In this document: positions 56,051-64,000 of the stretch, one piece after another
How the letters are laid out: each line of letters begins with the position of its first letter
Position numbering within the stretch: the stretch's first letter is position 1
Source: Inhella gelatinilytica
GTDB taxonomy: Bacteria; Pseudomonadota; Gammaproteobacteria; Burkholderiales; Burkholderiaceae_C
Direction of reading: 5' to 3'
DNA length: 64,000 bases
NCBI RefSeq assembly: GCF_016093295.1
Contig: NZ_JAEDAL010000005.1
Span: forward strand, 1-64,000
Notes under the pieces: generated by a model
Told to the model about the DNA's origin: nothing
The model's input: the letters and a program-made list of their open reading frames with translations, nothing else
Databases searched by the model: none
Position numbers and translations under genes: made by a program

Positions 56051-57789
56051 CCCCCCGAACCGAACGCCCGCCTTTGGGTCAAACTTTTCAGCGATTGGTG
56101 CCATTTGCTCGCCCTCATGCGCGAGGATTGGCCGCCGCCATAGCGGCTTACGTCGCAGTCGGTGGGACCGAGGTTCTGATTCCCGAGTTGCTCAAGACCG
56201 CCCTGAATGACGGGTTCGCGCAACAAGGGGCATTTTCTTTGTGGGCCGTGCCGGCCGTCTTGATCGGTTTGTTCGCCATTCGGGGGATTTTTGGCTTTCT
56301 CGGCCAGTATTTGCTGCACTGGACGATCGGTCGAACGGTCCTGGATCTGAGACAAGCCTTGATGGATGCCTTGCTGCGGGCGCAGGCCACTTATTACGTC
56401 AAATTGCCGGGTGGGTCCGCGGTCACGCAAGTCGTGTCAGACCCCCAACAAGCCATTCAGCTGTTGGGGCAAGCCAGCATCACCTTGCTGCGTGATGGTT
56501 TGCCGGCGTTGGCCATGTTGGGGTACCTGTTCTTCATGAACTGGAAACTAACCCTGATGACGCTCGTCACGCTACCGGTGATGGCTGTGGTCCTGAAACA
56601 GGTCAACCAGCGCGTGCGGCGGGTCGGTAGTGCGGCCTACGATGCCCAGATCACCCTGTCATCCGTGGTGGATGACGCGGCCCGTGCTTGGAAGCTCATT
56701 CGAAGTTTCGATGCCGTGCCGTTTGAGCGCGCGCGTTTTGCAGACGCCGCGACCCAAGTGCGACGTCAAACGCTAAAACAAGTGGCGGCCAATGCCCTGT
56801 CCCAACCGCTGTCGCAACTGATCGCCGCAGTGGGGCTCTCGGCCATCGTCAGCATGGCGCTGTATCAAGGCCGAGTGGAGGGCAGTACCCCAGGCGATTT
56901 CGCGGCGTTTTGCACAGCGCTATTGCTGCTCATGAGCCGGGCACGCCATTTGGCGGAAGTGGCCCAGCCCATTACCAATGGCTTGATCGTCGCGCAGGGC
57001 TGCACCGCCCTCCTCGACGTGCCCGCGGAGCGCGACCCAGGGACAGGCACCCTCCCCGAATGCCGGGGCGATCTTCAAATCCAGGATCTGCGCCTGCAGT
57101 ACGAAGGAAGTGCCGCGCCTGCGCTGGATGGACTGAGTTTGCACATTCCCGCCGGTCATACGGTGGCACTGGTCGGGCCCTCGGGGGCGGGAAAGAGCAG
57201 CTTGATCCATGCACTTCAAGGGTTTGCCCCCCCGTCGGGTGGCCGCATCCTGCTGGATGGGTACGACACCCAGTCTTTGACACTGAACGAAGTACGCCGC
57301 CGGTTTGCCGTCGTCAGCCAGGACATTGTGCTCTTTGACGACAGCGTGATGTCGAACGTCGCTTATGCACAGAACCCCAACCCGGCCAGAGTCGAAGCCG
57401 CTCTTCGCGATGCTGCCCTCTGGGACTTTGTCCAGAGCCTTCCGGAGGGTCTACACACTCGCATCGGAGCCAATGGCAGCACGCTGTCTGGCGGACAGCG
57501 TCAGCGATTGGCCATCGCCCGGGCCCTGTACCGGGACGCCCCAATTTGGATCTTCGATGAAGCCACTTCTGCACTGGACACCGAAAGCGAACGCGCTGTG
57601 CAGGAAGCCCTGACACGTCATCAGGGGCAAAAGACCGTCATCTTGATTGCCCACCGGCTCTCGACCGTACGCCATGCAGACTGCATCTTTGTGATGCAAG
57701 CGGGTCGGGTCGTGGAGTCCGGCACTCACAGCGAACTGCTAGCCCTGGGCGGTTTCTATGCCCATTGGGTCACCCTGGCTGAGACTTGA
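56047..57789 (+). CDS. msbA: MsbA-type lipid A-core ABC exporter
   Basis: A 580-residue half transporter with an N-terminal six-helix domain (for example AGLAAAIAAYVAVGGTEVLIPELL type segments, then FAIRGIFGFLGQYLLHWTIGR). The C-terminal nucleotide-binding domain has Walker A VGPSGAGKSSLIH, signature LSGGQRQRLAIARAL and Walker B IWIFDEATSALD, with H-loop AHRLST. MsbA flips lipid A-core across the inner membrane. The family cannot be told apart fully from other lipid exporters, but the lapAB-GT-GT25 context favours LPS. Its last 51 bp overlap the convergent patatin gene. Confidence 0.9.
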   Translation: MTPRTERPPLGQTFQRLVPFARPHARGLAAAIAAYVAVGGTEVLIPELLKTALNDGFAQQGAFSLWAVPAVLIGLFAIRGIFGFLGQYLLHWTIGRTVLDLRQALMDALLRAQATYYVKLPGGSAVTQVVSDPQQAIQLLGQASITLLRDGLPALAMLGYLFFMNWKLTLMTLVTLPVMAVVLKQVNQRVRRVGSAAYDAQITLSSVVDDAARAWKLIRSFDAVPFERARFADAATQVRRQTLKQVAANALSQPLSQLIAAVGLSAIVSMALYQGRVEGSTPGDFAAFCTALLLLMSRARHLAEVAQPITNGLIVAQGCTALLDVPAERDPGTGTLPECRGDLQIQDLRLQYEGSAAPALDGLSLHIPAGHTVALVGPSGAGKSSLIHALQGFAPPSGGRILLDGYDTQSLTLNEVRRRFAVVSQDIVLFDDSVMSNVAYAQNPNPARVEAALRDAALWDFVQSLPEGLHTRIGANGSTLSGGQRQRLAIARALYRDAPIWIFDEATSALDTESERAVQEALTRHQGQKTVILIAHRLSTVRHADCIFVMQAGRVVESGTHSELLALGGFYAHWVTLAET

Positions 57790-59067
57790 CGCACCGCCTC
57801 CGGCTGGCGCGTCCTTTGCAACGAATGTCGCTTCCGGGGGGGTCAAGAGGCGCCGCCAACTCGGTTCCATGGGGGTCGAGGGCCAGCCGAAGAACTTCAG
57901 CACGTCCGCCCGCCGATTCAGGGTATCCGTCATGCCCAGCAAGATGAGTTCGGTCGTGTAGCCGGACTCGAACAAAAGGTAACTGGCCAGCACCGAGCCC
58001 CGGGCCGTACTGCCCTTGCCCGTCACCCCGACGGTTCCGAGCAGTGCGCGCATGGTGGCGGGCAGCTCATGTTGGTGCTCACCCGCCATCTCGTCCAGGC
58101 GTCGACTGGGGGCAATCACCAACACATCCACGGGTCGAAGCGGCGTCTTGTCTCGCACGTCCGGTGGCAGCAGCGCCAGCGTCTTGTTGATCCGCTGCAG
58201 GCGCTCAATGTCAACGGCCAATGCATCCAAAAAGATGTTGGACATCGCATGACCTGCGATCTGCGCCATGCTGGGGTAGCCCCCGACCGGCAGTTTCAGA
58301 TCGGGAGCGGCACCCGCCTCTTGCATGCGCCCGGCCCCAATCACCAACACCCGCTCCGCCCCCAGGTGAATCGCGGGCGAGATGGGGGCGTTTTGCCGCA
58401 TGGAACCATCGCCGAACCACTCTGGGCTTCCCGCCAACTCCAGGGTCTGGGCGGGAAAGATGAACGGGATGGCCGATGAGGCCAGGAGGTGCTTGTGCGT
58501 GATCGGCGCTTCAACGGCAGAACGCTGGGATCGAAACCAAGGCTCAACGCCCTGGCGTGACTGATAAAAAGTGATGTGATGCCCAGTGGAGTAACTGGAT
58601 CCCGTCACCGCCAAAGCATCCAAGTGGCCACCCGCAAAGATTTTTGGCAGGCGCTCGAACCGAACGGTCCGCTTCAGCAGCTCACCCAGCGGCTCGTTAT
58701 CAAGGAGGCTACGAGGTTGCGACTTTCGCCACCGCTGAATGGCCCAACCCAGGGTCATCATCGTGACCCAGCGCCCACCCGTTCGCATCACGCCGAAGGC
58801 GTCGGCACGGTAAATCTGCTCCACATGCAAGCGCGACCACAAGCGAACCAGCGCATCGACTGCGCCGTCAAAATGATCCGCCTCACAGGCCAGCGCTGCG
58901 GCATTGATGGCGCCAGCGGATGTACCCGAAATCACCTGGAACGGGTTGCCGCCGACCCCGGCATCTCGCTTGATCTGCGCGATACCTTGCAGCACCCCAA
59001 TCTGGTAAGCAGCGCGCGCGCCACCGCCCGTCAGGATCAAGCCGGTGGAAGGAGTGGTTGTTGTCAC
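57739..59067 (-). CDS. patatin-like phospholipase
   Basis: A 442-residue serine lipid hydrolase. The oxyanion loop is LTGGGARAAYQIGVLQG, the nucleophile elbow is SGTSAGAIN and the catalytic Asp lies in FGDGSMRQNAP. The rest matches the long bacterial DUF3336-free patatins with an extra C-terminal domain of about 170 residues. It should act on acyl esters of phospholipids; no signal peptide is visible. It follows dnaE by 9 bp on the same strand and overlaps msbA tail to tail by 51 bp. Confidence 0.9.
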   Translation of the reverse strand: MTTTTPSTGLILTGGGARAAYQIGVLQGIAQIKRDAGVGGNPFQVISGTSAGAINAAALACEADHFDGAVDALVRLWSRLHVEQIYRADAFGVMRTGGRWVTMMTLGWAIQRWRKSQPRSLLDNEPLGELLKRTVRFERLPKIFAGGHLDALAVTGSSYSTGHHITFYQSRQGVEPWFRSQRSAVEAPITHKHLLASSAIPFIFPAQTLELAGSPEWFGDGSMRQNAPISPAIHLGAERVLVIGAGRMQEAGAAPDLKLPVGGYPSMAQIAGHAMSNIFLDALAVDIERLQRINKTLALLPPDVRDKTPLRPVDVLVIAPSRRLDEMAGEHQHELPATMRALLGTVGVTGKGSTARGSVLASYLLFESGYTTELILLGMTDTLNRRADVLKFFGWPSTPMEPSWRRLLTPPEATFVAKDAPAGGGASSLSQGDPMGIETAQG

Positions 59068-59076
59068 CCCGCCAGC

Positions 59077-62000
59077 TTAGCGGTAGAGCAACTGGGCCGG
59101 CACACCCATGTGCTGCAACTCCAACAGTGCGGCGTCACTGGGCCAGTGCAACGCCGCCGGGCCGAGTTCCACATCGCCACTCGCACGGCCCAGGCGCAAA
59201 GGCCAGCGAACCGACAACCCGCGAGTGAGCGTTCCCTCCTCGCTTTCAACCCGTTGAGCCGGATGGCGCAGCACCCACGACTTGAACGCCGCGACCTGCG
59301 CCTCCGTGGGGTGCGGCAAATCGATTTGCAGTGCTTTGGCAAAGCGGCTGCGTGCTCCCGCCAAATCCATGAACTGTTGGGCCTTGGCGCGCAATCCGTT
59401 GCTGAAATTGTCAAAACGGACCGTGGCCTGGCACACCAGCAGGTTGTCCTCAACGATCAGATCTTTGTTCTGGTCGTACACCTCGCCCGAGCAGGCCACC
59501 TCCAGCAAACCCACCCCGTCATCCAACTTAAAGATGGCCACCCGCCCCCGTGCGCCGTTCACCACACGGAAGTCGCTCACGATTCCCGACACCATCACCG
59601 GCTCACGGCTGTCTTCCAGTTCGTTCAGTGCCTTCGGGCAGAGGCGACGGACTTCCGTGGCATGTTCATCGAACAAATGACCCGTCAAATAAAAACCAAT
59701 GGCAGCCTTTTCAAAGGCCAGTCGCTCGCGAACGCCCCAGGTCCGTGCCTCCAGCAGTTCCGGCTCTGAAGCGGGGGCATCGGCAAAGTCGAAGAGCCCA
59801 CCCTGCGCTGCGTTGGCCTCCAACTGCTCCGCGTGCTGAAAGGCGAGGCCCACGGACTCCAGAACCCGCTCTCGGTCGGGGTGCACCGTGTCAAACGCCC
59901 CCGCTTTAACCAGAGCTTCGACCACTCGCTTATTGACCGTACGTCGATCCATGCGAGCACAGAAATCAAACAGGCTCTTAAACGGTCCGCCTTCGCGCCG
60001 GACCCGCTCGATCACCTCAATGGCGCCTGCACCGGTGCCCTTGATGGCGCCCAAACCATAGCTAATGAGCTTTTTACCCAAGGGCACGAACTTGAGCTCA
60101 CTGCGATTGATACAGGGCGGCTGAAAGTCAATGCCAAAGGCCCGTGCATCCGCGAGCAAGATCTTGAGCTTGTCGGTGTTGTCCGATTCAATGGTCATGT
60201 TGGCCGCGAAGAACTCGGCCGTGTAATGCACCTTGATGTAGCCCGTGTGATACGCCAAGAGGGAGTACGCCGCCGCGTGCGACTTGTTGAAGCCGTAACC
60301 CGCGAACTTCTCCATCAAGTCAAAAACTTCATCGGCCTTCTCGGTGGCGATGTTCAGTTTGGCCGCCCCAGTACGGAAGATTTCCCGGTGCTGCGCCATC
60401 TCCTCGGCTTTTTTCTTGCCCATGGCGCGGCGCAACAGATCGGCCCCACCCAGCGAGTAGCCCCCCATGAGCTGAGCGGCCTGCATCACCTGTTCTTGGT
60501 ACACAAAGATGCCATAGGTTTCGTTCAGCACCTGCCCCAGTAAGTCATGCGGGTACTCGATCTTCTCCTTGCCATTCTTTCGTGCGCAGAAGGACGGAAT
60601 GTTCTCCAACGGCCCGGGGCGGAACATGGCGTTCAAGGCGATCAGGTCTTCCAACCGCGTGGGTTTGGCCTCGCGCAGCATCTTTTGCATGCCCGCCGAT
60701 TCAAACTGGAACACGGCTTCCGTCTTGCCATCGCTGAACAGTTTGTAGGTCTTCGCGTCGTTCAGCGGCAGGTTTTCGTAGGCAAAGCTTTGGTCGTGGC
60801 GCGCCGTGATGTAGTGCTTGGCCAACTCCAGAATGGTCAAGGTCGCCAACCCCAGGAAGTCAAACTTCACGAGGCCAATGGCTTCGACATCGTCTTTGTC
60901 GTACTGACTTACCGCCGAGTCAGAGCCCGGCTGCTGATAGAGCGGGCAGAAGTCCGTGATCTTTCCGGGAGCGATCAGCACACCCCCGGCGTGCATGCCG
61001 ATGTTGCGCACCATGCCCTCGACCTGAGTGGCCAGACCGAGCAAGGTCGCCACCTCCTCTTCGGCCGCTTCACGGCGCTCCAATTCCGGCTCCTCCTGCC
61101 GGGCATAGATCACCCCTGGATCCGGCTTCTCCGGTACTTTCGCCAAAGTCACGGTCTTGCCCGGGGGGGCTGGGATCAGCTTGGAAATGCCATCCACATG
61201 GCCATAACTCATACCCAATACGCGCCCGACATCGCGCAGCGCGGCCTTGGCGGCCATGGTGCCAAAGGTGGCGATCTGGCTGACGGCCTCGCGTCCGTAC
61301 TTTTGCTTGACGTAGTCAATCACCCGGTCGCGGTTACCCTGGCAAAAGTCAATGTCGAAGTCGGGCATCGACACCCGTTCCGGGTTCAAGAAACGCTCGA
61401 AGAGCAGGTTGTAGGCCAGAGGATCCAGGTCCGTGATCGACAGGGCATAGGCCACCAACGAACCGGCACCCGACCCTCGACCCGGCCCAACGGGGCAAGC
61501 ATTCGCCTTGGCCCAGGTGATGAAGTCCGCCACGATCAAGAAATACCCGGGGAATCCCATCTTGATGATGGTGGTCAGTTCGAACTCCAAACGCTCCACA
61601 TAGCGCGGGCGCTCCGCCTCCCGTTTGGCGGCCTCCGGGTACAGGTGCTGCAGACGGGTCTCCAGCCCTTCAAAGCTCAGCTGACGGAAGTACTGCTCCA
61701 TCGGCATCGGCGTGCCATCGTCCAACAGGGGTGTCGGAAAGTCAGGGAGTTGCGGCTTGCCCAGCACCAATTCAATCGAACACCGCTCGGCGATGGCCAG
61801 CGCGTTCGCCACCGCGCTGGGTATGTCGGCAAAGCGTTCGCGCATGTCTGCTTGCGACTTGAACGCCTGGTCCGGCACAAACCGCTTCACGCGCTTGGGG
61901 TTGTCCAGCGTATCGCCCTCGGCGATGCACACGCGCGCCTCGTGGGCGGTGTATTCCTCCTCGTCCAAGAACTGGACGGGATGCGTGGCCACCACAGGCA

Positions 62001-62583
62001 AACCCAGCCGCGCCGCCAACTGACAGCTGGAGCGAACGAGGCGCTCGTGGGCCTGCCCCTTGACGCGCTGCAACTCCACATAAAAGCGGCCCGGAAACGC
62101 GGCCGCCAGTTCCAGCGCCACCGTGTCCGCACGGGCTTCGTCTCCCGCCACCAGAGGCGCCGCCAGGGGACCGAATCCGAATCCCGACAGGCAGATCAAG
62201 CCCTCGTTCAACTCCGCCAGCCACTCCCGTTTGAGACAGGCCTGGTTGCGGATGACATTGCCGACCCACGCCCGACTGAGCAGTTCACACAGGTTTAAAT
62301 ACCCTTGGCGGTTCTGGACCAACAGCAGCACCCGGGGCGGCTGGGCCACCTGGCCCGGAGGCGCACTTTCCGGCTCCAGCCAACAGTCGGCCCCCAAGAT
62401 CGGTTTGACGCCTTTTTTTCGGGCGGCCCTGTAGAACTTAACAGCCCCAAAGAGGTTGCCGAGGTCAGTGACCGCCAGCGCGGGCTGTTTGTCTTTGGCG
62501 GCAGCCTTGACCGCGTCATCAATCCGAAGCGTTCCATCAACCACCGCAAATTCGGTGTGAACGCGCAAGTGAACAAAGTGCAT
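59077..62583 (-). CDS. dnaE: DNA polymerase III subunit alpha
   Basis: The 1168-residue replicative polymerase. The N-terminal PHP domain begins MHFVHLRVHTEFAVVDGTLR. The polymerase active site carries the metal-binding Asp pair in PDFDIDFCQGNRDRVIDYV, preceded by CPVGPGRGSGAGSLVAYAL. The tandem helix-hairpin-helix and OB-fold parts include MMAGYSLGGADLLRRAMGKKK-like finger sequence (GGYSLGGADLLRRAMGKK) and VMVSGIVSDFRVV. The start at 62583 is used because the open frame upstream runs through a tRNA gene and its terminator. It is followed by the patatin gene. Confidence 0.97.
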   Translation of the reverse strand: MHFVHLRVHTEFAVVDGTLRIDDAVKAAAKDKQPALAVTDLGNLFGAVKFYRAARKKGVKPILGADCWLEPESAPPGQVAQPPRVLLLVQNRQGYLNLCELLSRAWVGNVIRNQACLKREWLAELNEGLICLSGFGFGPLAAPLVAGDEARADTVALELAAAFPGRFYVELQRVKGQAHERLVRSSCQLAARLGLPVVATHPVQFLDEEEYTAHEARVCIAEGDTLDNPKRVKRFVPDQAFKSQADMRERFADIPSAVANALAIAERCSIELVLGKPQLPDFPTPLLDDGTPMPMEQYFRQLSFEGLETRLQHLYPEAAKREAERPRYVERLEFELTTIIKMGFPGYFLIVADFITWAKANACPVGPGRGSGAGSLVAYALSITDLDPLAYNLLFERFLNPERVSMPDFDIDFCQGNRDRVIDYVKQKYGREAVSQIATFGTMAAKAALRDVGRVLGMSYGHVDGISKLIPAPPGKTVTLAKVPEKPDPGVIYARQEEPELERREAAEEEVATLLGLATQVEGMVRNIGMHAGGVLIAPGKITDFCPLYQQPGSDSAVSQYDKDDVEAIGLVKFDFLGLATLTILELAKHYITARHDQSFAYENLPLNDAKTYKLFSDGKTEAVFQFESAGMQKMLREAKPTRLEDLIALNAMFRPGPLENIPSFCARKNGKEKIEYPHDLLGQVLNETYGIFVYQEQVMQAAQLMGGYSLGGADLLRRAMGKKKAEEMAQHREIFRTGAAKLNIATEKADEVFDLMEKFAGYGFNKSHAAAYSLLAYHTGYIKVHYTAEFFAANMTIESDNTDKLKILLADARAFGIDFQPPCINRSELKFVPLGKKLISYGLGAIKGTGAGAIEVIERVRREGGPFKSLFDFCARMDRRTVNKRVVEALVKAGAFDTVHPDRERVLESVGLAFQHAEQLEANAAQGGLFDFADAPASEPELLEARTWGVRERLAFEKAAIGFYLTGHLFDEHATEVRRLCPKALNELEDSREPVMVSGIVSDFRVVNGARGRVAIFKLDDGVGLLEVACSGEVYDQNKDLIVEDNLLVCQATVRFDNFSNGLRAKAQQFMDLAGARSRFAKALQIDLPHPTEAQVAAFKSWVLRHPAQRVESEEGTLTRGLSVRWPLRLGRASGDVELGPAALHWPSDAALLELQHMGVPAQLLYR

Positions 62584-62661
62584 GAGCGCATTCTCCCCGA
62601 GGGGGTGATGCAGCCGGCTCCGCGTCGGCCCTGAGGTGCCTTGGGCACGGCCCTCGAAGCC

Positions 62662-62693
62662 AGAAAAAAGGGCTTGGTCGAAACCAAGCCCTT
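62662..62693 (-). terminator. terminator of tRNA-Ala
   Basis: AAGGGCTTGGT (62668-62678) and ACCAAGCCCTT (62683-62693) form an 11-bp stem with loop CGAA. On the minus strand it is followed by TTTTCTGG. Confidence 0.9.
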
Positions 62694-62705
62694 GAGCAAT
62701 TCTTG

Positions 62706-62781
<76 letters not shown>

Positions 62782-62949
62782 ACAGAAGAGGCCGAAACTA
62801 TAGCACGCCCATGTCAAGTTTCGGACTTCACGGGGCCTTAGCCTTACCGGGAGATCCCAGGTACTCGAATGCCTGGCGCCCGTGCCTAATGCGGGTCTTC
62901 ACCGTTCAACGTACAAGGCTGGCTTGACGCCTGCCTCTTGGAGATGGCC

Positions 62950-63306
62950 ATGTCCCTTTGGGCCGATGTTGTCGTGGGTTTGATTGCACTCTTGCACGTC
63001 TACATCCTCGTGCTTGAAATGTTCTTGTGGGACAAGCCCCAAGGACGCCGCGCGTTTGGATTGACGCAGGAGTTCGCTCAACAGACCAAAGTGCTGGCCG
63101 CCAACCAGGGGCTGTACAACGGTTTTTTGGCCGCTGGCTTGCTTTGGGGGCTGTGGCTGGGGGCGAGCGCAGGGCTACTGGTGAAAGTATTCTTTCTGGG
63201 CTGCGTGCTGGTCGCCGGCGTTTTTGGTGCCGCCACCGCCAACAAGCGCATTTTGTTCATCCAGGCCATCCCGGCGGCCCTGGGTTTGGCGTTGCTGATG
63301 CTGTAA
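62950..63306 (+). CDS. DUF1304 membrane protein
   Basis: A 118-residue inner-membrane protein with four hydrophobic segments (VVVGLIALLHVYILVLEMFLW, YNGFLAAGLLWGLWLGASAG, VKVFFLGCVLVAGVFGAATA, FIQAIPAALGLALLML). It has the family pattern HVYILVLEMFLW and QEFAQQTKVLAANQGLYNGFLAAGL. Function is unknown. The start at 62950 is chosen because GGAG lies 6 nt before it; ATG at 62944 is also in frame. It is a single gene between tRNA-Ala and dnaB. Confidence 0.88.
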   Translation: MSLWADVVVGLIALLHVYILVLEMFLWDKPQGRRAFGLTQEFAQQTKVLAANQGLYNGFLAAGLLWGLWLGASAGLLVKVFFLGCVLVAGVFGAATANKRILFIQAIPAALGLALLML

Positions 63307-63330
63307 GGCCCATCCGCAAAGGCGGCGTGC

Positions 63331-64000
63331 TCAGTACTCCGCCCCACCGCCTTGATAGTCGGGAGCCAAGTTCTCGAACTTGGTGTGCATGCGTTGGAAG
63401 CCCAGTTCCACGGTGCCCACCGGGCCGTTACGCTGCTTGGCGATGATGATCTCAGCCACGCCGGGTTTCTTGCACTCTTCTTTGGTGTAGTACTCGTCGC
63501 GGTAAATGAACATGATGACGTCGGCATCCTGCTCAATGGCACCGGATTCGCGCAGATCACTCATCATCGGGCGCTTATCCGGACGTTGCTCGACCGAACG
63601 GTTGAGCTGCGAGAGCGCAATCACCGGGCAGCGCAATTCTTTGGCCAAGGCCTTCATGCCGCGCGAGATCTCGCCCAGAACGGTGGCGCGGTTTTCTTCG
63701 CTGCCCCCACTCTCGCCCGTCATCAGCTGCAGGTAGTCGATGATGATGAGGCCGAGCTGACCGCACTCACGCGCCTGGCGCCGCGCCCGCGCGCGCACTT
63801 CCGAGGGGGAGAGGCCGGGACTTTCGTCGATGAACATGGGGGCCCGCCCGAGGCGCTCGACCGCCTCCATCATGCGGCCCCATTCGTCGTCTTGCAGCCG
63901 ACCGGTGCGCAAATGGCTTTGGTCCACGCGGCCGATCGAACCGACCATCCGCAGCGCCAACTGTGAGGCACCCATTTCCATGGAGAACACCAAGACCGGC
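63331..64000 (-). CDS. dnaB: replicative DNA helicase DnaB (C-terminal part, cut by window edge)
   Basis: The last 223 codons or so of DnaB; the N-terminal domain and Walker A lie beyond position 64000. Visible C-terminal RecA-like motifs are VFSMEMGASQLALRM, the Walker B-like LIIIDYLQLM, and CPVIALSQLNRSVEQRPDKRPMMSDLRESGAIEQDADVIMFIYRDEYY. The DNA-binding-loop region and GPVGTVELGF near the end are also present. It appears intact within the window. Confidence 0.96.
   Translation of the reverse strand, partial: PVLVFSMEMGASQLALRMVGSIGRVDQSHLRTGRLQDDEWGRMMEAVERLGRAPMFIDESPGLSPSEVRARARRQARECGQLGLIIIDYLQLMTGESGGSEENRATVLGEISRGMKALAKELRCPVIALSQLNRSVEQRPDKRPMMSDLRESGAIEQDADVIMFIYRDEYYTKEECKKPGVAEIIIAKQRNGPVGTVELGFQRMHTKFENLAPDYQGGGAEY

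Noticed and set aside
60547-62298. 583-residue plus-strand open frame opposite dnaE
   Set aside because: Antisense to conserved polymerase motifs; composition is typical of a shadow frame.

Overview
The window is a stretch of high-GC betaproteobacterial chromosome, most likely order Burkholderiales (Comamonadaceae or Sphaerotilaceae type). Four things support this: a fused aroA-cmk gene inside gyrA-serC-pheA-tyrA-rpsA-ihfB-lapAB, the carAB-greA-yhbY-rlmE-ftsH-folP-glmM neighbourhood, the surE-pcm-nlpD-rpoS cluster, and an EarP/Arg32-type EF-P pair. The species cannot be named from sequence alone.

Positions 1-5767 are accessory DNA: the right end of an integrative element inserted at the 3' end of a tRNA-Arg(UCU) gene. 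Reading leftward from the tRNA it holds a P4-like tyrosine integrase, an unknown 163-residue protein, an AlpA-type regulator, a small Cys-rich ORF with an unresolved start, a Toprim primase-like protein, a DUF3987 P-loop protein and a winged-helix protein. The last three genes are linked by stop/start overlaps and look like a replication module. The other end of the element and any cargo lie left of position 1. Three non-coding structures stand out in it: an array of GTTCCCC boxes before int, an inverted repeat touching the alpA start codon, and an 18-bp inverted repeat inside the winged-helix gene.

Positions 5768-42230 are core genome, mostly minus strand: an OPT transporter; trxA-rho-rpmE2 and a membrane glycosyltransferase on the plus strand; then rlmE-ftsH-folP-glmM, carA-carB-greA-DUF4149, rlmD and surE-pcm-nlpD-rpoS. 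These are followed by a small response regulator facing a giant multi-PAS hybrid kinase, ppiD, hupB, uvrC-lipoprotein-pgsA, earP-efp on the plus strand, and an OmpA-C protein. tRNA genes for Arg, Pro, His and Val lie between these groups, each followed by an intrinsic terminator.

Positions 42482-57789 form a long plus-strand run: gyrA, a DUF2059 protein, serC, pheA, tyrA, aroA-cmk, rpsA, ihfB, lapA, lapB, two glycosyltransferases and an MsbA-like exporter. It links serine and aromatic amino acid synthesis, translation, and LPS assembly. Many of its genes overlap by a few bases. A strong hairpin with a T-run separates cmk from rpsA. The last part (57739-64000) holds a patatin-like phospholipase, dnaE, a tRNA-Ala(CGC), a DUF1304 membrane protein and the C-terminal part of dnaB, which is cut by the window edge.

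No CRISPR array, rRNA operon, transposase or restriction system was seen. The most interesting material is the tRNA-Arg element and its embedded repeats, followed by the structured leaders of rho and rpsA, a response regulator with an eroded DNA-binding helix, and the lapAB-GT-GT25-msbA arrangement.
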